From positions 248,001 to 312,000 of the forward strand of contig NZ_FRCQ01000002.1 of the NCBI RefSeq assembly GCF_900142965.1: a stretch of 64,000 bases of DNA, read 5' to 3'. Positions within the stretch are counted from its first letter, which is position 1. The number at the start of each line of letters is the position of its first letter. Of this stretch, positions 1 through 9,200 are shown in pieces. The notes below the pieces were generated by a model. That model was not told the origin of the DNA. It made no database searches and saw nothing but the letters and a program-made list of their open reading frames with translations. The DNA comes from Rhizobacter sp. OV335 (GTDB taxonomy: Bacteria; Pseudomonadota; Gammaproteobacteria; Burkholderiales; Burkholderiaceae_C). The position numbers and the translations under genes were made by a program.

Positions 1-167
1 TCGTGCCGGCCGACAAGGCGCTGGCCGAGACCGCGAAGCAGGCCCACGCGCTGCTCGCCTATGGCCTGGCGGCGCTGGTGACGCTGCATGTGGCGGCCGC
101 GCTGAAGCACCAGTTCATCGACCGCGACGGGCTGCTGGCTCGCATGCTGCCCGGCGGCTCGCGTTGA
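1..167 (+). CDS. Cytochrome b561 family protein, C-terminal fragment
   Basis: Only the last 54 codons are in the window; the gene enters from the left edge and stops with TGA at 165-167. The visible part has an amphipathic segment, a hydrophobic stretch (LLAYGLAALVTLHVAAALKH) with two histidines placed as in the last transmembrane helix of bacterial cytochrome b561, and the usual cytoplasmic tail rich in Asp and Arg (FIDRDGLLARML). These di-haem inner-membrane proteins move electrons between quinones and partner proteins. The two YceI genes that follow on the same strand, 28 and 59 bp apart, fit the common b561-YceI arrangement. The family call rests on this tail alone, so it is good but not certain. 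Confidence 0.75.
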   Translation, partial: VPADKALAETAKQAHALLAYGLAALVTLHVAAALKHQFIDRDGLLARMLPGGSR

Positions 168-195
168 CCCTTCACTTTCACCGGGAGACCTTCGA

Positions 196-768
196 ATGAA
201 AACCTACCTCACCGTCGCCAGCTTCGCCGTCGCCGCCGCGTTCGCCTTCCCCGCCTGCGCCCAGGCGCAGCAGAAGGTGGTGCCGGCGCAGAGCGAGATC
301 GCCTTCACCAGCAAGCAGATGGGCGTGCCGGTCGACGGCAAGTTCCGCAAGTTCGACGCGCAGGTCGCGTTCGACCCGAAGAAGCCCGAGGCCGCGAAGA
401 TCGGCTTCACGATCGACCTCGCGAGCGTCACGCTCGGCACCGCCGAGACCGAGGCCGAGGTCGCCAAGCCGGACTGGTTCAACACCAAGTCGTTTCCGCA
501 GGCCACCTTCCAGTCGACCACGGTCAAGGCCACCGGCCCGGGCAAGTTCGACGTGGCCGGCAAGCTGGCGATCAAGGGCGCGAGCCACGACGTGGTCGTG
601 CCGGTCGTGCTGACGCAGGCCGGCGGCAACACGACGGCCACCGGCAGCTTCGTGATCAAGCGCCTCGATTTCAAGATCGGCGACGGCGACTGGAAAGACA
701 CCTCGATGGTGGCCAACGACGTCACCGTCAAGTTCAAGCTCGCGCTGACCGGCGTGGGCGCCTTCTGA
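196..768 (+). CDS. YceI family periplasmic protein (copy 1)
   Basis: 190 residues, the usual YceI length. Residues 1 to about 24 form a signal peptide (MKTYLTVASFAVAAAFAFPA, then CAQAQ), so the product is exported. The rest fits the YceI lipocalin-like beta-barrel, which in known members binds a long isoprenoid or fatty acid: an early S-E-I-A-F-TSKQMGVPV strand, the GKF-KFDA turn, and the late ATGSFVIKRLDFKIGDG region. The likely site of action is the periplasm. It sits 28 bp after a cytochrome b561 and 59 bp before a second YceI gene, so the three may be one transcription unit. A quinone- or lipid-related role is inferred from the family, not shown here. Confidence 0.9.
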   Translation: MKTYLTVASFAVAAAFAFPACAQAQQKVVPAQSEIAFTSKQMGVPVDGKFRKFDAQVAFDPKKPEAAKIGFTIDLASVTLGTAETEAEVAKPDWFNTKSFPQATFQSTTVKATGPGKFDVAGKLAIKGASHDVVVPVVLTQAGGNTTATGSFVIKRLDFKIGDGDWKDTSMVANDVTVKFKLALTGVGAF

Positions 769-827
769 TCTTCCGGATCCGCCGGATTCCTCTGCAGTAC
801 CTCACCCACCTCACCAGGACCATTCCC

Positions 828-1403
828 ATGATGATGAAGACCCTCGTTGCCGCCGCCGCCCTCGCCGCTGCCGGCCTGGCACAAGCCGAAGCCGCGACCT
901 ACGCGATCGACCCGACCCACACCGCCGCGATCTTCGAGGCGAAGCACTTCAACACCAGCACGCTGCGTGGCCGCTTCGACAAGAAGGAAGGCACCGTCAC
1001 GTTCGACAAGGCTGCCAAGACCGGCCGCGTCGAGATCACCTTCGACATGACCGCGATCAACACCGGCGTGCCGGCGCTCGACACGCACCTGAAGGGCAAG
1101 GACTTCTTCAACGCCGCCGAACAGCCGACCGCCAAGTTCGTCGGCGACAAGTTCAGCTTCGACGGCGCCGGCAAGGTGACCTCGGTCGCCGGCGCGCTGA
1201 CGCTGGCCGGCAAGACCCAGCCGCTCACGCTGACGGCCGTCAACTTCAACTGCTACGAGAACCCGATGCTGAAGCGCGAAGTGTGCGGCGGCGACTTCGA
1301 GACGACGATCCAGCGCAGCCAGTGGGGCGTCAGCTACGGCCTGCAGTACGGCCTGCCGGACAACATCCACATGCTGATCCAGGTCGAAGCCGTCAAGCAG
1401 TAA
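828..1403 (+). CDS. YceI family periplasmic protein (copy 2)
   Basis: 191 residues with a signal peptide ending near residue 22 (LAAAGLAQAEA). The mature part has the canonical YceI start (YAIDPTHTAAIFEAKHF) and the FNTSTLRGRFDKKEGTV strand. It differs clearly from copy 1, so this is an old paralogous pair and not a recent tandem duplication. A late pair of cysteines (FNCYE and REVCGG) could form a disulfide and is absent from copy 1. Three Met codons open the frame; the first ATG is used here. It probably shares a transcript with the upstream YceI and b561 genes. Confidence 0.9.
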   Translation: MMMKTLVAAAALAAAGLAQAEAATYAIDPTHTAAIFEAKHFNTSTLRGRFDKKEGTVTFDKAAKTGRVEITFDMTAINTGVPALDTHLKGKDFFNAAEQPTAKFVGDKFSFDGAGKVTSVAGALTLAGKTQPLTLTAVNFNCYENPMLKREVCGGDFETTIQRSQWGVSYGLQYGLPDNIHMLIQVEAVKQ

Positions 1404-1432
1404 GCCTCCCCCGGGGAGCCGGCGCGGCCCGC

Positions 1433-2980
1433 TCAGGCCGCGCTGCCCTGGAGCCGGAACACCGACACCGCGCCGGCCAGCCGCTGCGCCTGCGCGCTGA
1501 GGCTGCCGGCCGCGGCGGCCGACTCCTCGACCAGCGCGGCATTCTGCTGCGTCACGCCGTCGAGCCGCTGCACCGCGTCGTTGACCTGGCCGACGCCCTG
1601 CGTCTGCTGGCGCGTCGCGCCGCTGATCTGGCTGATCAGCGCCGACACCTGCGCGAACTGGCTGACGACGCGCTGCATCGTCGAGCCGGCCTCGCCGGCC
1701 AGCCGGTGCCCTTCCTCGATGCGCTGCGTGCTCTCGGCGACCAGGCCGCGGATCTGCCGCGCCGCCTCGGCGCAGCGCTGCGACAGCGACCGCACCTCGC
1801 CGGCCACCACCGAGAAGCCGCGGCCGTGCTCGCCCGAGCGGGCCGCCTCGACCGCCGCATTCAGCGCGAGGATGTTGGTCTGCAGCGCGATGCCGTCGAT
1901 CACGCCGACGATGGTGCCGATGCGCGCCGCCGCCTCGCCGATCTCGTTCATCGTGCCGACGACCCGCGTGACGACCGTGCCGCCGTGATCGGCCACCTGC
2001 GAGGCCTCGGCCGCCGCGCTGTCGGCCTGCCGGGCGTGCTCGGCATTGCCGCGCACGCTGTTGTCGATCTGGTGCAGCGCCGCCGCGGTCTGCTGCAGGT
2101 TGGCGGCCTGCTGCTCGGTGCGGTCCGACAGATCCATGTTGCCCTGCGCGATCTGCGCGCTCGCGGTGGCGATGCCGACGGCCCCTTCGCGCACCTCGCC
2201 GACCACGCGCCGCAGGCCGGCCTGCATGTCGACCAGCGCGCGCAGCACCTGGGCCGCTTCGTCGCGCCCGCTGACCTGGATGTCGCCGCACAGGTCGCCG
2301 GTGGCGATGCGCGCGGCCACGCCGCTCGCCAGCTGCAGCGGCCGCGCCACATCGCGCTGCAGCCGCCACCACACCAGCGCGAACAGCAGGGCGCTCGCCA
2401 GCAGCGCGCCGGCCAGCACCGCGAGGGCGTGGCGGTCGTTCACCGCGACGATGTCGTCGAAGCCGGAAATCCTGTCGTCGGCGAAGGCGTTCGAGCGCTC
2501 GACGGTGCGGTCGACGCCGCGCCGGTGCGCCTCGTAGTGCACTTGCACCGCCGGCAGCGCGGCGCGTGCGGCATCGGCACGCCCCTCGTGCAGCGGCTGC
2601 AGCACCTGCGCGCGGGCGGCCTCGAAGAAGCGTTGCGCCGCTTCATGCTGCTCACCGAGCAGCTCGCGTTCCAGCCCGTACGGCGGATGGGTGCGCCAGT
2701 AGTCGACGCGGGCACGGTAGGCCTCGGCCAGTGCATCGAAACCACGCAGCGCAGCAGCAGGTGCCAGCGTGCCTTCGAGCGCCTGCGACAGCACCAGCCG
2801 CGCCTCGATCAGGTACAGCGGCGGCGGCAGCACGTCGGCGGTCACGTCCTTCGCGACGAACACCTGTCGCGCCTGCGCCTGCATGCGGTGGCTGTTCCAG
2901 CGGGCACTGCCATGCAGCACCAGCAGCGCGACCACGAACACCGCGAGAAACAGCAGCAGCACGGACTTGATCGACTTCAT
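1433..2980 (-). CDS. Methyl-accepting chemotaxis protein
   Basis: 515 residues. A membrane helix at about 5-25 is followed by a helical periplasmic sensor region of about 160 residues. A second membrane helix lies near 190-210, then a HAMP linker ([18 protein letters not shown]). The cytoplasmic helical bundle carries the signature hairpin ([20 protein letters not shown]) that contacts CheA and CheW. The four-helix-bundle-type sensor has no recognisable named ligand domain, and I see no C-terminal CheR-binding pentapeptide (the tail ends FRLQGSAA). The gene stands alone, convergent with the YceI pair and with no chemotaxis partners nearby, which is usual for orphan receptors. The ligand cannot be told from sequence. 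Confidence 0.93.
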   Translation of the reverse strand: MKSIKSVLLLFLAVFVVALLVLHGSARWNSHRMQAQARQVFVAKDVTADVLPPPLYLIEARLVLSQALEGTLAPAAALRGFDALAEAYRARVDYWRTHPPYGLERELLGEQHEAAQRFFEAARAQVLQPLHEGRADAARAALPAVQVHYEAHRRGVDRTVERSNAFADDRISGFDDIVAVNDRHALAVLAGALLASALLFALVWWRLQRDVARPLQLASGVAARIATGDLCGDIQVSGRDEAAQVLRALVDMQAGLRRVVGEVREGAVGIATASAQIAQGNMDLSDRTEQQAANLQQTAAALHQIDNSVRGNAEHARQADSAAAEASQVADHGGTVVTRVVGTMNEIGEAAARIGTIVGVIDGIALQTNILALNAAVEAARSGEHGRGFSVVAGEVRSLSQRCAEAARQIRGLVAESTQRIEEGHRLAGEAGSTMQRVVSQFAQVSALISQISGATRQQTQGVGQVNDAVQRLDGVTQQNAALVEESAAAAGSLSAQAQRLAGAVSVFRLQGSAA

Positions 2981-3084
2981 GGCAACACCTCGACGAACAC
3001 CGGAGCCAGCCGCCCGGCGCGGGCGCTGTGTCAGGTTTTTCGACGTGCTGCCGGTCGCCTTGACCGGGTCATTTGTTCAGGATT

Positions 3085-6072
3085 TCAGTGCCCCCCGGCC
3101 AGCAGCGCCGCGTTGCCGCCGGCCGCCGCGGTGTTGATCGTCAGCGTCTGCTCGGCGCAGAAGCGGTAGAGGTAGTGCGGCCCGCCGGCCTTCGGGCCGG
3201 TGCCGCTCAACCCCTCGCCGCCGAACGGCTGCACGCCGACCACCGCGCCGATCATGTTGCGGTTGACGTAGACGTTGCCGATGCGCGCCGCCTGCGCAAG
3301 CCGCAGCGCGCGGCTGTCGATGCGCGTCTGGATGCCCAGCGTCAGCCCGTAGCCGAGCGCGTTGACCTGCGCGATCACGTCGGCCACGTCGCCGCGCCAG
3401 CGCACCACGTGCAGCACCGGGCCGAAGATCTCCTGGCGCACGTCGGCGATGCGCGGCAGCTCGAACGCGACCGGGGCGACGAGGCGCGGGAAGGTCGAGG
3501 TCACCGGCGCCTCGCCGATCAGCGCCGCGCTGCCGCGCAAGCGCTCGACATGGCCGCGGATGCCGGCGAAGGCCTCGTCGTCGATCACCGGGCCGACGTC
3601 GGTCGCGAGCAACGCGGGGTCGTCGACCCGCAGCTCGGCCAGCGCGCCGCGCACCATCTCGATCACGCCGTCGGCCACGCCCTCGTGCACGCACAGCAGG
3701 CGCAGCGCCGAGCAGCGCTGGCCGGCCGAGCGGAATGCGCTCTGCACCACCGCGTCGACCACCTGCTCGGGCAGCGCGGTGCTGTCGACCACCATCGCGT
3801 TGATGCCGCCGGTCTCGGCGATCAGCGGCACGATCGGGCCGTCCTTCGCGGCGAGCGCGCGGTTGATGATCTTCGCGACCGCGGTCGAGCCGGTGAAGCA
3901 CACGCCCGCGGTGCGCGCATCGGCGACCAGCGCGGCGCCCACCGTCTCGCCGGAGCCGTGCAGCATCGCGAGCGCGTCGCGCGGCACGCCGGCCTCGTGC
4001 AGCAGCGCGACCATGCGCTGCGCGACAGCCGGCGTCTGCTCGGCCGGCTTGGCCGCCACCGCGTTGCCGGCCACCAGCGCGGCCACCACCTGGCCGGCGA
4101 AGATCGCGAGCGGGAAGTTCCACGGGCTGATGCAGACGAAGACGCCGCGGCCGTGCAGCTGCAGCGCGTTGCTCTCGCCGGTCGGGCCGGGCAGGGTCTG
4201 CGTGGCCAGCCGCGCCTCGGCCTGGTCGGCGTAGTAGCGACAGAAGTCGACCGCCTCGCGCACCTCGGCCACGCAATCGCCGAGCGTCTTGTGCGCCTCT
4301 TTCACGAGCAGGCCGCAGAACTCCGGCAGGCGCGCCTCGAGTGCATCGCCGGCGCGGCGCAGTGCCGTTGCGCGTTCGGCCAGCGGGGTCGCGTTCCAGG
4401 CCTCGAAGCCGGACTGCAGGCGCGTCATCGCGTCGCCGACGTCAGCCACCGTCGATTCGCGCACCGGCTCGACGCTGGTCGCGGCCAGCGCCGCGTCCAA
4501 GGGCGCGCGCTCCTCGACGCAGGCCAGGTCGGCACCGCGCGAGTTGACGCGCCCGCCTTCACCGTACAGCGCGCGCGGCAGCGGCTGGCCGATCGCGGCC
4601 GCCGGTGTCAGCGGCGACGCGAGCAGCAGGTCGACCGGCACCTCGTCGTCCGACAGCTGGTGCACGAACGATGAATTGGCACCGTTCTCCAGCAGCCGGC
4701 GCACCAGGTAGGCCAGCAGGTCGCGGTGCTCGCCGACCGGCGCATAGACGCGCACCGGGATGTTGGCGTCGCGCATCACCTCGCGGTACACGCCCTCGCC
4801 CATGCCGTGCAGCCGCTGCATCTCAAACGGCGCGCCGGCCGCCCGCGCCATCTGCACGATCGCCGCGATGGTGCCGGCGTTGTGCGTCGCGAACTGCGGG
4901 TAGATCACCTCCGCATGGCCGATCAGCGCGCGCGCGCAGGCCAGGTACGAGATGTCGGTGTGGTGCTTGTGCGTGAACACCGGGTAGCCGGCCAGGCCCT
5001 GTTCCTGCGCGCGCTTGATCTCGCCGTCCCAGTAGGCGCCCTTGACCAGCCGCACCATGAACTTCAGGCCGTGCCGGCGTGCGATGCGGGCGACTTCGTC
5101 GACCACCTGCAGCGCCCGCGTCTGGTAGGCCTGCACCGCGAGGCCGAAGCCGCGCCACTGCGGATATTGCTGCGCGATGCGCTCGGCCAGCGCGTCCAGC
5201 ACGTCGAGCGACAGCTCGAGCCGGTCGCTCTCTTCCGCATCGATCGTCAGGTTGATGTTGGCGCACGCCGCCTGCTCGATCAGCTGCCACACGCGCGGCA
5301 ACAGCCCGGCGCCGACGCGCTCGCGCTGCGCGTCTTCATAGCGCGAGAACAGCGCGCTGAGCTTGATCGAGATGCCGTCGGCCGATTCGGGTCCGGCCGC
5401 GACCCGGCTACCACCGATCGCGTCGATCGCCTTCGCATACGAGGCCAGGTAGCGCCGGGCATCGGCCTCGGTGCGCGCACCCTCGCCGAGCATGTCGTAG
5501 CTGAAGCGCAGGCCGGCCTGCTGCTTGCGCGCCGATGCCGCCTCGCCCATCGCTTCGGCGATGTCGCGGCCGAGCACGAACTGCCGGCCGAGCAGCTGGA
5601 TCGCGCGCACCGTCGCGGCCACCACCGTCTGCGCGCCCAGGCGCTTGAACAAGCCGGCCTCCGCGTCGGCCTGCGGCAGGAACTTCTTCGACAACGAGAT
5701 CGCGCTGGCCGACAGGCTCGCCAGCATCTGGTGCGGCCCGCCCGACGAGCCGTCGAACTCGGCCTTGCCGAGCTGGTCGGCGGTCAGCGCGATCGCGGTC
5801 TCGGCATCGGGCACGCGCAACAGCGCCTCGGCCAACCGCATCAGCGCCAGGCCCTCGGCGCTGGAGATCGGGTATTCCCGCAGCAGCGACTCCATCGCCC
5901 AGAACGGTGCCGGCTTGTCGCGCACCGCCTGCACCCAGGGCCGCGCGGCGGCCTGGACAGCCGCCCAGTCGAGCGCCTGCGCAAGGGGTGGCGTCAGGCT
6001 TGCTAACAACTCCAGTTCAGGGCGATATGGGTAGGGCAGGCGGGCGCGAGCCGGCGGCAAAAACATCATCAA
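3085..6072 (-). CDS. putA: Bifunctional proline dehydrogenase / P5C dehydrogenase (short PutA)
   Basis: 995 residues; oxidises proline to glutamate in two steps. The N-terminal half is the FAD proline dehydrogenase barrel (for example LKFMVRLVKGAYWDGEIKRA and the YPQFATHNA strand). The C-terminal half is the NAD P5C dehydrogenase, with catalytic Glu in LIAETGG near residue 752 and catalytic Cys in SAGQRCSALR near residue 786. It ends soon after the aldehyde dehydrogenase domain (TGPKAGGPHYLYRF), so it is the short type without the C-terminal extra domain. It also has no N-terminal ribbon-helix-helix, so it is not the self-repressing kind. The divergent Lrp/AsnC gene 89 bp away is the obvious candidate regulator. 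The start is one of three consecutive ATGs. Confidence 0.96.
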   Translation of the reverse strand: MMMFLPPARARLPYPYRPELELLASLTPPLAQALDWAAVQAAARPWVQAVRDKPAPFWAMESLLREYPISSAEGLALMRLAEALLRVPDAETAIALTADQLGKAEFDGSSGGPHQMLASLSASAISLSKKFLPQADAEAGLFKRLGAQTVVAATVRAIQLLGRQFVLGRDIAEAMGEAASARKQQAGLRFSYDMLGEGARTEADARRYLASYAKAIDAIGGSRVAAGPESADGISIKLSALFSRYEDAQRERVGAGLLPRVWQLIEQAACANINLTIDAEESDRLELSLDVLDALAERIAQQYPQWRGFGLAVQAYQTRALQVVDEVARIARRHGLKFMVRLVKGAYWDGEIKRAQEQGLAGYPVFTHKHHTDISYLACARALIGHAEVIYPQFATHNAGTIAAIVQMARAAGAPFEMQRLHGMGEGVYREVMRDANIPVRVYAPVGEHRDLLAYLVRRLLENGANSSFVHQLSDDEVPVDLLLASPLTPAAAIGQPLPRALYGEGGRVNSRGADLACVEERAPLDAALAATSVEPVRESTVADVGDAMTRLQSGFEAWNATPLAERATALRRAGDALEARLPEFCGLLVKEAHKTLGDCVAEVREAVDFCRYYADQAEARLATQTLPGPTGESNALQLHGRGVFVCISPWNFPLAIFAGQVVAALVAGNAVAAKPAEQTPAVAQRMVALLHEAGVPRDALAMLHGSGETVGAALVADARTAGVCFTGSTAVAKIINRALAAKDGPIVPLIAETGGINAMVVDSTALPEQVVDAVVQSAFRSAGQRCSALRLLCVHEGVADGVIEMVRGALAELRVDDPALLATDVGPVIDDEAFAGIRGHVERLRGSAALIGEAPVTSTFPRLVAPVAFELPRIADVRQEIFGPVLHVVRWRGDVADVIAQVNALGYGLTLGIQTRIDSRALRLAQAARIGNVYVNRNMIGAVVGVQPFGGEGLSGTGPKAGGPHYLYRFCAEQTLTINTAAAGGNAALLAGGH

Positions 6073-6161
6073 AGGTCACCATTGGTGTTAGTTCTACTAG
6101 CGTATCTGCGGACTACATGAATTAATCACCGACAAAAAGCCAGTCTCCGAATTCATTCACC

Positions 6162-6644
6162 ATGAAAACCAATCACAGCCTGCCCGCCACGCTGGACAAG
6201 ATCGACGCCCGGATCCTGGGCGCGCTGCAGCAGGACGGGCGCATCTCGAACCTGAAGTTGGCCGAGACGGTGCACTTGTCGCCGACGGCCGTGCTGGAGC
6301 GGGTGAAGCGCTTGACGCGCGACGGCTTCATCCTCGGCTACGAGGCCCGATTGAACCCCGACAAGCTCGGCGCGGGAATGATGGTCTTCATCGAGGTGGT
6401 GCTCGACCGCACGACGCCGGACGTGATGAAGGCCTTCAAGGCGGCAGTGCAGGTGCGGCCCGAGATCCTCGAATGCCACCTGGTGGCCGGCGGTTTCGAC
6501 TACCTGATCAAGACGCGCGTGGCCGACATGGGCTCGTACCGCGAGCTGATCGGCTCGGTGATCTGGAGCCTGCCGGGGGTGCGGGAGACGCACACGTATG
6601 CGGTGATGGAAGAGGTGAAGAACACGACGGCGCTACCGATCTGA
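6162..6644 (+). CDS. Lrp/AsnC family regulator, probable activator of putA
   Basis: 160 residues. The N-terminal winged-helix domain (ARILGALQQDGRISNLKLAE, then LSPTAVLERVKRL) is followed by the RAM ligand-binding domain (ILECHLVAGGFDYLIKTRV). It is divergent from putA with an 89-bp AT-richer gap (6073-6161) that must hold both promoters. This is the arrangement of PutR/BkdR-type regulators, which sense an amino acid and switch on the neighbouring catabolic gene. A role as proline-responsive activator of putA is inferred from position. The last 12 bp overlap the end of the convergent YggS-family gene. Confidence 0.93.
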   Translation: MKTNHSLPATLDKIDARILGALQQDGRISNLKLAETVHLSPTAVLERVKRLTRDGFILGYEARLNPDKLGAGMMVFIEVVLDRTTPDVMKAFKAAVQVRPEILECHLVAGGFDYLIKTRVADMGSYRELIGSVIWSLPGVRETHTYAVMEEVKNTTALPI

Positions 6645-7334
6645 TACAGCCCGGCTGCCGAAGATCGCGCTGCCGACGCGCACCATCGTCGCGCCCTCGG
6701 CCACGGCCGCATCGAGATCGGCCGACATGCCCATCGACAGCGTGTCGAGCGCCAGGCCCTCGGCCTTCAGTTGCTCCAGCAACTCCCGCAACGCCCGGTG
6801 CGGCGCGCGTTGGCCCTCGAGATCGCCGGCCGGCTCGGGAATCGCCATCAGCCCACGCAACCGCACCCCGGGCAGCGCCGCGACCTGCCGAGCCACCTCG
6901 GCCACCTCGTCCGGCGCCAGCCCGCTCTTGCTCGCCTCCCCGCTGATGTTCACCTGCAGGCACAACTGCAGCGGCGCCAGCTGAGCCGGCCGCTGCTCGC
7001 TCAGCCGCTGCGCGATCTTCAGCCGGTCGACCGAATGCACCCAGTCGAACTGCTCGGCGACGACGCGCGTCTTGTTGCTCTGCAGCGGGCCGATCAGGTG
7101 CCATTCGACGTCGGCTCGCAGCTCGGCGAGCGCCGCGATCTTGTCGATGCCCTCTTGCACGTAGTTCTCGCCGAAGCGGCATTCGCCCGCCGCGAAGGCC
7201 TCGCGCACCGCGTCCGGCCCGAAAGTTTTGGTAACAACCAGCAGCGTGACGCTTCGCACGGGCCGTTGCGAGAGCGCACATGCCCGCGAGATGCGCTGGT
7301 GCACTTGTTGTATGTTCGAAGCAATCGTCGCCAT
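6633..7334 (-). CDS. yggS: YggS family pyridoxal-phosphate homeostasis protein
   Basis: 233 residues, the family length. The PLP lysine lies in the first strand (LLVVTKTF), followed by the FGENYVQEGIDKI segment, the WHLIGPLQSNK motif and the late SMGMSADLDAAVAEG phosphate-binding stretch. YggS/YBL036C proteins are fold-type III PLP carriers that buffer PLP levels and have no firmly known catalytic reaction. In many betaproteobacteria the gene lies next to pilT, as here (divergent, 102 bp apart). Confidence 0.95.
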   Translation of the reverse strand: MATIASNIQQVHQRISRACALSQRPVRSVTLLVVTKTFGPDAVREAFAAGECRFGENYVQEGIDKIAALAELRADVEWHLIGPLQSNKTRVVAEQFDWVHSVDRLKIAQRLSEQRPAQLAPLQLCLQVNISGEASKSGLAPDEVAEVARQVAALPGVRLRGLMAIPEPAGDLEGQRAPHRALRELLEQLKAEGLALDTLSMGMSADLDAAVAEGATMVRVGSAIFGSRAVSDR

Positions 7335-7436
7335 AATTCCCCGAGCCTATCCCAAGCTACCAGGGACACCCGGGAACAGGCGGCGCCGCGAGCCCCGCCG
7401 ACGAGGTGGCCGCTCACAACCCATTACAAGCACCCC

Positions 7437-8480
7437 ATGGACATCACCCAACTGCTCGCGTTCTCGGTCAAGAACAAGGCCTCCGACCTTCACTTGTCGG
7501 CAGGGCTGCCGCCGATGATCCGCGTGCACGGCGATGTGCGTCGCATCAATGTCGATCCGCTCGAGCACAAGCAGGTGCACGAAATGGTCTACGACATCAT
7601 GAACGACTCGCAGCGCAAGAATTACGAAGAAACGCTCGAGTGCGACTTCTCGTTCGAGATCCAGGGCCTGGCCCGCTTCCGGGTCAACGCCTTCAACCAG
7701 AACCGCGGCGCCGGCGCCGTGTTCCGGACCATTCCGTCGAAGATCCTGACGCTGGAGCAGCTCAACACCCCGAAGGTGTTCGCCGAGCTCGCGCTGAAGC
7801 CGCGCGGCCTGGTGCTCGTCACCGGCCCGACCGGCTCGGGCAAGTCGACCACGCTGGCCGCGATGGTCAACCACCTGAACGAAAACGAGTACGGCCACGT
7901 GCTGACGGTCGAGGACCCGATCGAGTTCGTGCACGAATCCAAGAAGTGCCTGATCAACCAGCGCGAGGTCGGCCCGCACACGCTGAGCTTCGCGAACGCG
8001 CTGCGCTCGGCGCTGCGCGAAGACCCGGACTGCATCCTGGTCGGCGAAATGCGCGACCTGGAAACCATCCGCCTCGCGCTGACCGCCGCCGAAACGGGCC
8101 ACCTGGTGTTCGGCACGCTGCACACCAGTTCGGCCGCCAAGACGATCGACCGCGTGGTCGACGTGTTCCCGGCCGCCGAAAAGGAAATGGTGCGCTCGAT
8201 GCTGTCGGAATCGCTGATCGGCGTGATCTCGCAGACGCTGTGCAAGCTGAAGGACGGCAGCGGCCGTGCCGCGGCGCACGAGATCATGCTGGGCACCGCG
8301 GCCATCCGTAACCTGATCCGCGAGAACAAGATCGCGCAGATGTATTCGTCGATCCAGACCGGCAACACGGTGGGCATGCAGACGCTCGACCAGAACCTGT
8401 CGGACCTGGTTCGCCGCAACATCATCTCGCCGGCCGAAGCGCGCTCGAAGGCGAAGTTCCCCGAAAACTTCCCCGGCTGA
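7437..8480 (+). CDS. pilT: Type IV pilus retraction ATPase PilT
   Basis: 347 residues, exactly the usual PilT length. It starts at the ATG encoding MDITQLLAFSVKNKASDLHL; the open frame runs much further upstream, but that part is antisense to yggS. Motifs in order: N-terminal PAS-like domain; GPTGSGKST Walker A; ENEYGHVLTVEDPIEFVHES Asp box; VGEMRDLETIRLALTAAETG Walker B; GHLVFGTLHTSSAAKTIDRV His box; and AIRNLIRENK, the AIRNLIRE helix needed for retraction in known PilT. It drives pilus depolymerisation and twitching at the inner-membrane base. It is followed by the cNMP-binding and pilU genes in one direction. Confidence 0.97.
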   Translation: MDITQLLAFSVKNKASDLHLSAGLPPMIRVHGDVRRINVDPLEHKQVHEMVYDIMNDSQRKNYEETLECDFSFEIQGLARFRVNAFNQNRGAGAVFRTIPSKILTLEQLNTPKVFAELALKPRGLVLVTGPTGSGKSTTLAAMVNHLNENEYGHVLTVEDPIEFVHESKKCLINQREVGPHTLSFANALRSALREDPDCILVGEMRDLETIRLALTAAETGHLVFGTLHTSSAAKTIDRVVDVFPAAEKEMVRSMLSESLIGVISQTLCKLKDGSGRAAAHEIMLGTAAIRNLIRENKIAQMYSSIQTGNTVGMQTLDQNLSDLVRRNIISPAEARSKAKFPENFPG

Positions 8481-8528
8481 CCGGCCACAACCCGCCACCC
8501 GCCTCGATCCGTCCGCCCCAGGTGCCGC

Positions 8529-9182
8529 GTGAAACGACTCTTTGATCGCCTGAAGCGTGGCGGCGACGACGCGCGCGCGGTCTCGAAGGAGGACGCGGGC
8601 CTCGGCGAATCCGGCTTCTTCTCGACCCAGTTCGCCGACCGCGCCGAAGACACCCAGGCGCTGGCCACCTGGGCCGCGCGCGCGCCGACGGTCGGCGCCA
8701 CCCCGATCGAGCGCCAGCAGGCCGAGCCGCTGTTCGCCAGGCTGTGGGGTGCCGACCGCTACGTGGCCGCGCTCAGCCCGGACGAGCTGCAGCGCATGAG
8801 CCAGTACCTGCAGTTCGTGCAGGTGCCGGCCAACAAGGAAGTGATCGGCCAGGACGAGCAGGGCGACTACATGCTGATCGTGCTCGACGGCACGCTGGCG
8901 GTCGACCGCATCCAGCCCTGGGGCGGACGCGCCCGGCTGGCCGAGGCGCGGGCCGGCGACATGCTGGGCGAGATGTCGCTGCTCGACGCGGGCGCCCGCT
9001 TCTCCGCCTGCACCACGCTGACGCCGTGTACCCTCGCGGTGGTGGATGCGCAGCGATTGGATGAGATGATCATGTTCGAGCCGCGACTCGGCCTGGCCCT
9101 GCTGGCCTCGCTGTCGCGGCGTTTGTCATTGCGTTTGCGGCAGGTCAGCGCCCGGCTGAGTGCCTTGTTGTCCAGCACCTGA
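8529..9182 (+). CDS. Cyclic-nucleotide-binding domain protein between pilT and pilU
   Basis: 217 residues. The first 60 are polar and probably disordered (KRGGDDARAVSKEDAGLGES). Residues about 75-210 form one cyclic-nucleotide-binding beta-roll: VQVPANKEVIGQDEQGDYML, the ADRIQPWGGRARLAEARAG strands and GDMLGEMSLLDAGARFSACT as phosphate-binding cassette (GE-SLLD then R). No DNA-binding helix-turn-helix follows, so it is a sensor or adaptor, not a Crp-type regulator. The position, 48 bp after pilT and 18 bp before pilU, suggests it tunes pilus retraction through cAMP or c-di-GMP. The start codon is GTG. Confidence 0.88.
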   Translation: MKRLFDRLKRGGDDARAVSKEDAGLGESGFFSTQFADRAEDTQALATWAARAPTVGATPIERQQAEPLFARLWGADRYVAALSPDELQRMSQYLQFVQVPANKEVIGQDEQGDYMLIVLDGTLAVDRIQPWGGRARLAEARAGDMLGEMSLLDAGARFSACTTLTPCTLAVVDAQRLDEMIMFEPRLGLALLASLSRRLSLRLRQVSARLSALLSST

Positions 9183-9200
9183 CGGGCCAGAGGAAGCATC

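Noticed and set aside
769-827. Terminator between the two YceI genes
   Set aside because: A weak TCCGGA/TCCGCCGGA symmetry without a T run.
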